From Paragyromitra xinjiangensis (taxonomy: Eukaryota; Ascomycota; Pezizomycetes; Pezizales; Discinaceae), in assembly GCA_038503065.1 (NCBI GenBank), contig JBCAMK010000018.1, positions 1,488,001 to 1,552,000 of the forward strand: a stretch of 64,000 bases of DNA, read 5' to 3'. The position numbers were made by a program, and so were the translations under genes. Of this stretch, positions 11,621 to 22,279 are shown in pieces. Position 1 is the stretch's first letter; each line of letters opens with the position of its first letter. The notes beneath the pieces are model-generated. The model was not told where the DNA came from. It made no database searches and saw only the letters and a list, made by a program, of their open reading frames with translations.

Positions 11621-12657
11621 AAATGAATTCGCCAGTATCTAGAATGCCACAGTAACCAACCATGACTGCAGCAACCGACCGTTCAATAAATAAAATAACT
11701 GATACCAAGTTCCCTAAAAGTTGAAAAATAGTAGCCCAAGTACTAGTAAAGCCGCTTGCGCCTGTAATCTTTCCTTTTTTTCGCTGTTCGTTTTGTTGGC
11801 TTTTGCCCTTAGTGCTCGGCTATATATGTATATGGCTTGTGACCCTACCTGTGTGGTATTTCTCGGTTCGCTAAACCTGGATTTTAATAGCCGATCCACC
11901 ATCCCAAATGCCGATAGGCCTAAAGCCTCCCATAGACCTCCCTGCGCCTGTAAATCATTGCTTTAGATCACATGAAAGTATTAATACCATGTCGGATGGT
12001 AGGCTGGCATTGCAGCCTTTACCGTTCAATAATCTTGTTTTCTCTTTGCGGCACAGAGTGGTTTTGCACTCCCGCTATCAGTGAGACGCTACCTGGCCCA
12101 TAACCTGACACTACACGGATCTCCGAGTGCCAATCCTGGTCAGCTCTCGATCCCGGCTGCTCCCGAGTAATATTTTCGCATAAGCTAATACTATGGTTCG
12201 TGCCAAAGTTCCACTGCCCTGGGCTAACTAGTACCATCTTCTACCACCGAGCAGGAAGACGCATAAAAGGTGTTAGTGTCCTGTATTGCTCATATCAAAG
12301 GCTTATAATGGCTCTAGGAATATGGGGTATCGTAGTATTAACTTGTTTCACCTACTTTCTACCCACTAGCGCCAAGCCGAATTTCTCTAGGCGATGCGGT
12401 AGTAGATCTCTTACACTGCAAACTCTTTGCTTTGGCTTTAATAGAGCCTCCCTGCAGTTTAAAGCCCCAGTACAGCTTTGACCAGCTAACGGCCCAAACT
12501 GTCCACCAGCCCAAAATCCCACCCATATTTGATTGAGTGGGGGTTGACATGATGTTTAGATAACGGAGCAACAAGTAGAGTTAAGCTACTTAGTTAAATA
12601 GGGGTAATATTTTTAGGCCGGTGGGCGGTTTGGGTTGTTGGCTAGTCAAAGATAGTA
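11621..12657. other. Gene-free stretch
   Basis: No convincing gene or RNA; this is spacer between two MITEs. Confidence 0.5.
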
Positions 12658-12865
12658 CCGTAAAGTCTCGGTAATAACGAATTGGCCTGGACTTGGCTAT
12701 ACTGAAATAGTTTAATTGAAATTACTCTATCAGGCGAGTGGGTAGTTGATTGGGACAGTAATTTCTTGTGCCAAGCAGCTGTTTCCAGCACCTCTTCGAG
12801 ATTTTCCGAAGGCCGATTTAGAACTGCCTAGTCCAGGCCAATTCGTTATTACCGAGACTTTACGG
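12658..12865. mobile_element. 208-bp MITE, TA target, CCGTAAAG ends
   Basis: The inverted repeat is about 40 bp with a single mismatch near its inner edge; it starts CCGTAAAGTCTCGG and continues through GTAATAACGAATTGGCC. TA dinucleotides occur at 12656-12657 and 12866-12867. The interior is non-coding. The outer tetranucleotide CCGT and the TA target match the elements at 11224, 16465 and 63753, although the rest of the repeat differs. Confidence 0.9.
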
Positions 12866-14553
12866 TATGTGGATCGTTGAACTGGGAGGGCCGGCCGCCG
12901 CCGAATTTTGTTGGCCAAATTAACTGGCCAACCGCAAGCTGGCTGTCGATATCCCTCGCACTAAAAATCTGACTGACAAAATACCGGTACTCCGGTACCC
13001 CAATCACTGGATACCGGATCTCACTTCTTCCGTGTTGCATCTCGCCTGCATCGGGATAAACCACCCAACATCGATTCATCTAAAGGCCGATCTAGGCGGC
13101 ATGCTTCAGTCACCCGCAATGGAATCATCCCACTTCTATGGCCGGGACACTTCTGTAATCCTACTCTCAATCAGATGTTTAGGGTTCTGTCACTAGATGA
13201 AGCACGACCCCACGTGCTTATCCACCTTCAAATTCTTGGCGTTTTAATAGGTACTTCTATACACTGTGGATTTGGTAATGAGACCCATCGTATGTAGGTC
13301 AAGACCATTCTAAAATGTCGGCTATCCGAGATTTTGGGTTTTTCTATTAGGGACCTGACGAAAGCGTTCGAGTAATATGTGAGTTGTGATATATTTAAGA
13401 GCGATTATCTAAGAACAAGGTTATAATGGCTACCTACTAAGCATACAGCGGATGGGGTGTATGGCGAACAGAATGCTCTGGCAGGGGAACCAAATTTCAC
13501 TGCTGCGGTCAGCGAATACCTAATGGTTTGATTGAGAAATACACCCATGAGTAGCTGCTATATGGACTCCACCGTCCAATCTGTGAAGTGCTACCGCAAC
13601 CGCGGGCCCAATTAAAAGCTAAGACTACTAAACGAGGTTTTAGGTACTTGTCGTGGAGTATAAGTACACACCCCCAAACATTCCCCAATATTTAGCTTGT
13701 GTGAGCCCTATTGAGAAATGCATGCATCAGCACGACAAAGATCTACATCAACGAACTGATAATAATAGTAGTAATGTGGGGCTTCTTTGAATCGGAACTG
13801 GCACTCCACGTAATGCCGAGGAAAACTCCGATGATACAGTAGTAGTGGGCGAATCAAATGGTGAAGGAAATAGGTGTGTTGTATTGTCTCACTTCTGTGG
13901 TATTGCCCGTGCTTTAAGACCTCGCTTGCAGACTGGCTAGGTGTCACCTACATATTAAATTTTCCCAAGAAAGTTCGCTAGCCACTATGCTGCATGTTTT
14001 GAAGAATTGGACGTCAACAGTAAGAATTTGTGGTTTCAAAGTCGTATGGATTGTACATAGGGTGCATAAAAGTAACGCACAATTCGATCGAAGGCATGTT
14101 TTTCCGTAACGACACTATCGCAACAATAGGCGAGCTTAGTAAAAGTCAATCAATTGGTGTATGTACGTAGGTTTCATTCTTGGCGGGAAACAAATAATGC
14201 GCACTTTTTGTACAACTCTTGCCCATTCCATGCTAACATTATTCCCACTGCAATATTTCCCCCAATAGATACTTCCTATGGAAGTATCAGATGAGGTGTC
14301 ACCTCTAGGTGCAGCGAATCCATGTTCTAGCCAGAGACATGTCGACACTTAGACCTTGCAGGTGTTGTTCCGCGATAAAATGTAGCTATATGTGCTCGTT
14401 ATCAAGCTGAAAAAAGCGAAATATGCATCATTTCTGTGCATCCTAAGTACATTGCGTTGGCTACGACAATTCGAAGATAGCTATTGGCAACATCGATATG
14501 GCAAGATATTGCGAAGCGTGTGCGGGAAGTTCTACTCTCGTATGTATTTTTCC
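12866..14553. other. Gene-free stretch upstream of the fasciclin gene
   Basis: Nothing gene-like was found. A 21-nt perfect hairpin (GATACTTCC-TAT-GGAAGTATC) lies at about 14269-14289, with no obvious role. Confidence 0.5.
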
Positions 14554-14560
14554 TATAAAT
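14554..14560 (+). promoter_or_regulatory. TATA box of the fasciclin gene
   Basis: TATAAAT lies 79 bp upstream of the ATG at 14639, a normal spacing for a fungal core promoter with a short leader. Confidence 0.55.
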
Positions 14561-14638
14561 GTTATCAATATCCCCTATGAAATCTTGTTCAGAACTCATA
14601 ACTCCTGCCATCTTCCTCCACATTTCCCAATACACAAA

Positions 14639-15851
14639 ATGACAAAATTCCTAACGCTCTTGGTTATTTCAATTTCTCTTGTTTTTAACCTAACCACGGT
14701 TCTTTGCGCTGATCCTGATATCCAAGATGTATGCGATCAGACACCAGGAATGCAGGAGTTCGGTACGCTTTTGAGGCAATACCCATACATATATGCGATA
14801 TATGCGCAGCAGAGAAATACTACCATCTACGTCCCTTCCGACCAAGCGATGAGAGATCATAGGGCAAAAACCGGTCTTATTTTCCGCCGAGCAGACCCAT
14901 CCGCCGCCCAAAGCAAGTTGCAGATGCGATCGGCGTCCCAGTCAAGACGCCGAGCTGTAAAGAGGGCAGCGGGAGATCCCGTGAGGTCTGTTGTTGTTAC
15001 GGCAGATGACGAAACTTCGAAAAGAAATAGTGTTATCGTAGAAGTTATTCCCGGTTCCGGGTCTAGCAAGCGCCAGATCCAGGGTAATACGACTCAAAGC
15101 ACGGGTATCACTTTTTATACTGGCTCCGGGGATACATCCGAGATTATATTTGGCGACATTCCGTGTGCCCAGGGTACTCTTCATGTAGTCGACACGTAAG
15201 TTTATCCATCTGCTCAGTTAAACCCATGGGACAGAGTTTTCTAACCCTACTAAAGTGTCTTCACACTCCCCCCACAACTAACCGACGCCCTCGAAAACAC
15301 CAACCGCACGAGGTTTCTTTACTCTCTCAATACCACCAACCTTGTGAATGATTACAATACCGCAGATCAAGTGACCGTCTTCGCACCCATTGATTCGGCG
15401 TTCGTAAACCAGTCAACACTCAATACCGCAGAAATCGAAAACCACACCATCAATGGTACCGCCTTGTATAGCCCCGATCTCAAGGATGGTAGTATACTCC
15501 AAGGCCCTCGAGGTTCCCATTTCTATGTTACCGTGGTTAAGGACGAGTTCTACATTAACTGCGTACGCGTGACGCAAACTGACGTAATTACGAAAAACGG
15601 TGTGATTCACGCTGTTGAGGAGGTATGAAATATAAAACCTGAACTCGTTGCTCAAACTTCTTTTAACCTTAACCTGGTGCTCGTAGAAATTAACCCCTCT
15701 ATATGCTCCACCAGTCTGCGAAGTCGGGCAGGCTTCTAGTCCGAATTCAACAGCAGTTGTGCCGTATACTGGAATCGGATCGGTATCTAAGGCGGTCAAT
15801 CTGATGGCTGCTTTTGGTACTATATTTACTATGGTGGCCTTGATTGTTTAG
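14639..15851 (+). CDS. GPI-anchored secreted protein with two FAS1 (fasciclin) domains
   Basis: Three exons: 14639-15195, 15256-15622 and 15687-15851, giving 362 residues. Intron 1 (GTAAGT..CTAAC..AAAG, 60 bp) and intron 2 (GTATGA..GTAG, 64 bp) both keep the frame. Residues 1-23 are a signal peptide. A first FAS1 unit contains TTIYVPSDQAM, is interrupted by a Ser/Arg-rich insert, and ends with GTLHVVDT. The second contains VTVFAPIDSAF and ends with NGVIHAVEEV, the classic FAS1 H1 and C-terminal motifs. The last 35 or so residues are a Ser/Gly linker followed by a hydrophobic tail ending VALIV, as in a GPI-attachment signal. FAS1 proteins mediate adhesion at cell walls and membranes, so this one is expected on the outer cell surface. 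An upstream in-frame extension exists, but the ATG at 14639 is chosen because it begins the signal peptide. No functional neighbours are present. Confidence 0.92.
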
Positions 15852-16464
15852 ATACCCTTTTGGTAATCTAAACTGGCCGAACAGGAAATGTTTCTTTTTC
15901 GAGGTTGCTTGGCACGACGCCATTTCTTTTGTAGATAGGTTATTTATCCGAGTATCTTAAAAAACTAGCCCTTCCAATACACAGCAGTTCCAAAAGCTGG
16001 GATTATGGCGCGTGCAGTCTTAAACCTCGACCAATAATTTTGGTTGTGGAGCGCCTCTGTCTTACAAAAGGGCCTCGCCAAAATCAGCATCTCATCCTAC
16101 CAAAACCTTCTGCGTTTGATATCTTTACCACTGATTTTTCTGGGGGATTGAGATAGTGCTCTTGGTTTCCTCTTTTACGCCAATTTGCCCCTAAGGGAAA
16201 TATGACATGGGTTCTCCCTGCGTACACCTTGTCATTCCAACAGCACCTTTTAGAACGTTTCGGTTTGCACTTTTTACAGCCAAAGTCGAAGCTTTATTCC
16301 GCCATAACCACTACTTACCCGCCCTATATAAAAGTAATGGGTTCTGATACTATGGTCCCAGACTATTTAGCTTTCTTGAGACATTTTTTTCGTTGTGGGT
16401 GTTGGAATATCGGTCCAAAGAAAGCGGTTGGGGTTTAAGGTCACACATGCCATACATACGCGTA
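15852..16464. other. 3' flank of the fasciclin gene, no gene seen
   Basis: AT-rich spacer leading into two adjacent MITEs. No exon or RNA was recognised. Confidence 0.5.
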
Positions 16465-16673
16465 CCGTTGTATTTGGCGGGCAAGCCCATGGGCTTAAAG
16501 TAAAGTGGTGAAAGAGAGGGCGGCGGAGAGAGCCAATCAAATAGCATTGACTTCGTTGAAACAGGGAAGTGCTGGCAGTAACCCCAACCCTGAGGTTCCA
16601 ATTGGCTTGTTCTCACGCCTTCTTTCTCACCACTTTACTTTAAGCCCATGGGCTTACTGGCCAAATACAACGG
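16465..16673. mobile_element. 209-bp MITE, TA target, CCGTTGTA ends
   Basis: The terminal inverted repeat is about 56 bp. It begins CCGTTGTATTTGGC and contains AAGCCCATGGGCTTAAAG, itself partly palindromic, on both arms with few mismatches. TA flanks occur at 16463-16464 and 16674-16675. The arms take up over half the element and leave a non-coding centre of about 95 bp. Confidence 0.9.
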
Positions 16674-16675
16674 TA

Positions 16676-16905
16676 CCGTAGAAACTCGCTAGCGTCGGCG
16701 TCACCTTAATATCAGTGGCGTAGCGATCCTTTGCGTTTGGTTGGCGAACTAAGCTCTACCACCGGCGAATATTGTGTCCCTCCGCTAAAAAGCACCTTGT
16801 CCCAATCCACTATAGCAATTTTATTGGTTCTTGACAAGAAAGATCGATAAGCACCTTGCCTGCTAAGTCGACGCCAACGCTAGCGAATTTTTCGAGTTTC
16901 TGCGG
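16676..16905. mobile_element. 230-bp MITE, TA target, CCGTAGAAACTCG ends
   Basis: The left end CCGTAGAAACTCG pairs with the right end, which reads CCGCAGAAACTCG in reverse complement. The repeat then continues as CTAGCGTYGGCGTC after a 7-bp insertion/deletion (AAAAATT in the right arm). The right flank is TA (16906-16907). The left flank is the same TA (16674-16675) that closes the preceding MITE. There is no coding content. Confidence 0.78.
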
Positions 16906-19900
16906 TATATGTGACTAAGAACAAGCCAAAACTCGTAGGGAAAATGTAGCCTGCTACCGACTTTTTATGTGGCGATCCTTCCTAAACTAGGCGTTGACGG
17001 ATTGTCTCTACAAGAGCTTGGCCCCAACACCCTATTTAGAACGAATAAACGTCGATTGCGAGACAAGGGATAATGAATGTTGAACCAGTCGTTAAAATAA
17101 GTATTTTAATCGCAGCCAGTACAATAGTATCAATCCCCGATCTGGTGTTTGTGACACTGCTGTATGATGGCGTTACTGCTTATGCCAAGTATCATAATTC
17201 ATCAACACCCAATGGTGGCGTCTCCATGCTCACTTGTGCCTTGCCCCTTTTTATGACGACTCACAATCTACTACCCCACACATTATGATACTCGAAGTTA
17301 CGATGATTTGCGATGTCTCAGAATACTTCATACCACTCTCCCGAAAATACGAGGAAGTGATGCCGATCTGAGGGCTGCAAATCGAGCAGCTTGGAGCAAG
17401 GTTCCTAAAGCCACCATTTATACGTCAAATCCTGCCCTGGGACAGGGCTCCACCACCAGGAGCTCACTCCGATGGATGCTGGATACCCTCCCGCTCCTGT
17501 CTCCTTTGAACCATGGCAACCCCGCGCACGGCCTTCGACAGGGCTCCAATCATTGAGGATGGGAAATCTATTCCGACTTCTTTCGTCCACCATTTCCAGG
17601 TGAAACACCCCCGCCACCTGTGCGCATCCGCCCCCATCCAAGTCACAAGCGATCATTGTTGCATTGGGCAATTTCGGCCGTGCAACTAGCCTCCGTGCGA
17701 GTTCCCCATTTCTTCATGCCATGGTTGCCCCAGCTTAAGCTTTAAACTACTCCCAAATTTCGGCCGTCCTGCGGAGCAGTGAGTGTTATCTTGTGAATCA
17801 CGATTGCCAGCGGATAGAGTTGGAATGAAGGCGATAGTTCTGGTGAGATAGGTTGGTAGAATCCGAAGCGACCTATATTCCCCTACCCGCACACGAAGGT
17901 TACTAGGGCAAACATGGGTTCTTTCGTTAGGCTAACAATCTCGAGAGTGCTAAAAGTGTGATTAGCTCTTACCAAAACAGTTTCTCTCCTGGTATGGACG
18001 TATACCAGAGATTTAGTAAGTACCTCTTTTCGGTGAATCACTAAGCAAGCTCCCAATAAACCCACTCTCTCCATTTCTTCCATTTCGCCCTATTTCTAGA
18101 ATTTCTTTGCTGACAACAATCTGCTTTTCAAGATTGGTATAAGGTTATCTATGTCCATAGCGATGCGCTGCGACTTGATGGCAGAGTACTTAACTCATCT
18201 TAGTCCCTTCGGTTTCTCCCACGTTGGCAACCGTCCGTCCGCAGTTTTGCTAGCTGGCCCCTGAAAATTCGAAAAGCGCCGGCGAGGTGATCGGAACTCG
18301 ACTCCTCTCCTGTACCGCCTGCGAGGGGAGAATTGCTACAGGCCGGTGGAAGAGGAGAGGTTTGGGCTGTGGGTGGTGGGTTATAGCTTCGAAAGATAGA
18401 TTATAACAGGCGATGCTGCAGTTTTCTGATATTCCATCACTCATCCCCTCTAGTACCTAGATCTCCTGTTTATGGCTGGGCGGCTGTGACTTTTAGCATT
18501 TGAAGACAGTGATGAAGTGGTGTCGGAAACATAGAAGGATTGAGATCAGCAGACCCCGATTCCACGTCGCCTTCAGCGATGTCTAATACTTTCTACCCGT
18601 TCCGTTACCCTACGTTCCCAATACTCCTCCAGTCCCTCCCTCTCAGCGAGTGAATTCTGCCCCAGTTTACCAGTTGTACCTTTGCGGGTCCTCCATGTAA
18701 AGGAAACTGCCACCAGCCCCTTACTTATCGGTTTCCGCTCGCGCCAGCTTCCCTTCCATCATGAGCTCTCCCAGCTTCGGCAAGAGGGTTCCATCAGCCC
18801 AAAAATGGGTCTATCAAAAAAACAAAACGTCCTATTTCTATCCAAATCTAGCGGTTGTTCTTGAAAGAAGCCTAAGGAGGCCGATAGCGCATTCAGGCCT
18901 CTTATGTTAACACTTTACTCTAACCAAACTACCGAATGCTAATATGCCCCCTTGGAAAACGTCGCGGTGGGGCCGCTACCCTCCTTATCCGTTACATCGC
19001 CGTGCTGCAATTTACCGGACTTCACGAAAAGTAACTTATACAACTGAAGTACACGCATACAATGTCCCTGGCATTATCAACTAGGTCCGTCGGTATTTAA
19101 GGGATGTTCATATACAAGACGTATCACCGGTTTCAGAAAATATACTTACTTTTGGATGCTTCTCGAGGCTACATCACCGCCTAGGCATAGAGGTCCAACG
19201 AGGCAATTGGAGAAAGGGGAGTCACTGGAGAAAGACAAACATGTATTGATTGAGGGTAGGGGCAATTTGATCAAAAGCAAGAACTTCTTGGTTAACGAGG
19301 AGTCTTGTGCGTTTTCTTCACTACCCTTAGGCCCCCGGAAGTGTCACTCGATAGTTTATATCCCAATGAATGGTGCAACACCATGTAGTGTTACGCTCAA
19401 TCTCCAAGGGGGAATATCCTTCCATTTCTGCGCTTGTTGGATCCAGGTCGCCAAAACTCCTTAGTTCAAGCAGTTAACGTTGTCGCCAGCTACCTTTTGT
19501 TGTCAGAAGCGAAGACCGCTATCAGTGAACGACCCCTACAAATGACTCCGAACTTGCTGGCCACTCCACTCCATGCCATGAGACAACGGACCTACAGTCA
19601 GCGGTTTCTAACCCAAATCTCATCTGTTTCGCAGCTGCCCGGAGCTAAAAGGACTTGGTGGGCTTGGCAACACCCGCCGGGTGTGGAGTTGGGTGAAAGG
19701 TCCTAACGCAAAGGGCATGTATCTCTTTTGGCGTAGGATTAACTATAATCTTTCTCCAGGAGCAAGAAGGACTAGATCGATGGGGTTACAGGTCGTCTTA
19801 GAAACGCTAGTGCGGCGCCGTTGTTCACTCATAGCTCCTCGTGGCCCCGCTTCTGCGTCTCCAGCGGCGTATATGCCTTGGTCAGGATGGTCGTATAAAG

Positions 19901-21719
19901 GTGTTAGATGCGGCGCAAGCGGTATGAAGGAAGGTGGGGGAGCAAATTGGAGAAGGTCGAAGGAAAATTTCGGAGGCTGTGACTTTTAGTGTTTCGGGTT
20001 TCTCAGTAACTAGTCCGGTAGCATAGGCTACTTGGAAAAGCTCCCCCCACACTTTTACAATAATTATCGCTAGGAGGAAGGTTAGGTGTTCGTTTACTTG
20101 GGTGATTGATTGCGATGTACCATATCTTTGCCTAGCGATAATACATACCGATATAACTGTGAGATCAAGGATGGCGCACAAGAAGCACACCTACTCCACG
20201 CACTTACTAAAAGAAAGGGGGTTTCGATAACCGATTTAAGGTTATAAATTTGCCGGAGGTGGAGCAGGGGAATAGCAAGAGGAAGAGGATGAAACGGAGG
20301 ATCGCGAAGAGGAAGATACCCGTATTTAAGAGTACTGGTTTTGACCCGCAAAATTCAGGCGCATAGAATAACGAATTTCATAGGATGTACCTCACGACAT
20401 ATAAGATCTAGTGAGGCCAAATAAGAGACCAAACTACATATAGCCTGTTCACTTCCTAGTTATGTATCTGCTCTAAAACTGGATTCAGGCTGGGTCAGGT
20501 GATAGGATCTACCCGGAAAGCTTAAACTTCTGTTATTTACTAGATATGTACTAGCGTGAGGGTCTATAGAAGGGAAGAGCGCGTGATTCTAGAAAGCAGT
20601 CCCCAAACTAATTTGAATCGAAAAAGACTTTAGACAGCACATCGTCACGGAACACACAGCCCACCGATTAAAACGTCGAAAATTATCCTTAGGTCACCGA
20701 CTGATCACCGACTGATCAAGTATAATGGGTCGTGAGTGCTCCAACCCCCAGAGAGAAACAAAGAGTGAGAAGAAGGAAATTGAGGGTCCTGAATGCTTCT
20801 TTTGCGATCCCGTAGGGGGTAGTGAGATCATCGAGGGAAAGGGGAATGGGAAGATCACAGACCAGTCGCCCTTAGCAGAGACTTCGTGTGTTGGGGGATC
20901 AGGTGAGGGGCGTGCGGGCGGTGGGTGAATATCACTCGGAATGAACGGCCTGACTTTTGAAGTAGGAAATGGTGATATTCGTTGCTTCTATAGAAGGCTT
21001 CATAGAAAGGATACAGAAGAGAAGGAAAATGAAAAGGTAGGAAAGCACTATATACTGCTATCGTAACCCTAACCTAACGGCCAGGCCGGGTGACCAGACA
21101 ATCCCCCACACCCTCGGGACCCAAGACTACCACTGGCAGAACAAGGCATCTGCAGATAGCTGGGCATCCCCTCTTCTCTCTCTCCTCTCTCCGTCGACTA
21201 CATATAGTATTACCCTCAACTCCCCATATCATCAGTCAGACTCTTCTGCTTCTCTTGGGTTCAATATCGGACTGGATCGATACCCTCGCTCTCAAGGTTG
21301 CCGGGCTCTGCAGTGATAACCCCCCAAGCCGTATCTCGATACTTTCTGGAATACTTATTTCGAGCTGTGCAGTTATCACCCTCGCCCTACTGTTCCCATC
21401 GCCGGGTGCTTTCGACCTAGACCTACTTCCTACTCAACTCTTTGGTTATACTAGCAGGCATTAGCAACAGCGATAACGGCCATGGTTCGGCCCTACCCAC
21501 CGAGGCGGATACTAAATTCCTGCACAGCGCTCTTGACAGAGGGGATAGTTGATCAGGACGGGGACTCCGGAGAGCTGGTATCACGTATCAACCTAAGTTC
21601 TCTTGAACTAGTAGTTAACATTCCCAAATGTAGGTGATCTGTTAGCAGTATTCACTCCTTCCTTCCTTCCTAGCACGTTAGGCAATTTTTTCCCCGGGGT
21701 TTATGTAAGCTCTGTTAAC
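16906..21719. other. Long gene-poor stretch
   Basis: About 4.8 kb with only short open frames lacking motifs. The direct tandem CACCGACTGAT occurs twice near 20696-20715. A hydrophobic open frame at 21090-21464 has no ATG and no clear splice partners; it might be a lost exon. Confidence 0.5.
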
Positions 21720-22279
21720 ATGATTCTTCGCCAGTTAGGCATATATGCTGCTGCATATGGGGTATTAATGTGTCGAAGCCTAATTTGTTACTGGTGGTAA
21801 ATACCAATATAAGCATACTAATTTCAGCGCTCGTGTGCAGACCGAATCGAAAACCAACGTCGTTGCAGGCACCTTCACTAAAATCCAAGAGTTTATTGAA
21901 ACGATGGGCAGTCTATGGATTTCAAGGTCCAGTGAGCTAGCAAAGTTGAGGAGTTCATTAAAGCCATCAATACTACCCATTTGGCGAGATAACCAATCTA
22001 ACCCAGCCCATGCCTGTGAAAATAGCAAAAACGGCGCTCAATACAGCTGTTGATTTCGTTGTCAGCTATGCAGCCAACCTAGAAGCAACCCAAACGGCGG
22101 CCACCATAGAAAAGAACACCAGCGAAGCACCAACTCCAGTAACCGTTAGACCCACTCCAACCGCAGAGGCAACTTCATCGTTAGCAAGCGGTGCTCATTT
22201 AACGAATCCGGGTTCCGCTGCTTCAGCTACCATCAGTAGCCTACCAACCCGCCAGGCCACAATCACACCGGTGCAGTAA
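21720..22279 (+). CDS. Candidate three-exon hypothetical protein
   Basis: Unrecognised. Exons 21720-21796, 21828-21931 and 22026-22279 join in frame from an ATG to a TAA, giving 144 residues. Intron 2 (94 bp) is convincing: GTGAGC donor, CTAAC branch site 22 nt before the AG, and phase 1 on both sides. Intron 1 (GTAAAT..TACTAAT..TTCAG) also restores phase, but at 31 bp it is shorter than normal fungal introns, so the true 5' end may differ. The C-terminal half is rich in Ala, Thr, Ser and Pro. No domain was recognised and the neighbours give no clue. The internal and last exons are more likely to be real than the first. Confidence 0.35.

Noticed and set aside
15413..15799. 128-codon minus-strand open frame
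   Set aside because: Lies over exons 2 and 3 of the fasciclin gene, which has clear FAS1 motifs in the other orientation.
21090..21464. 124-codon plus-strand open frame with a hydrophobic segment
   Set aside because: No ATG within the frame (it opens at GTG) and no in-phase acceptor or donor was found.
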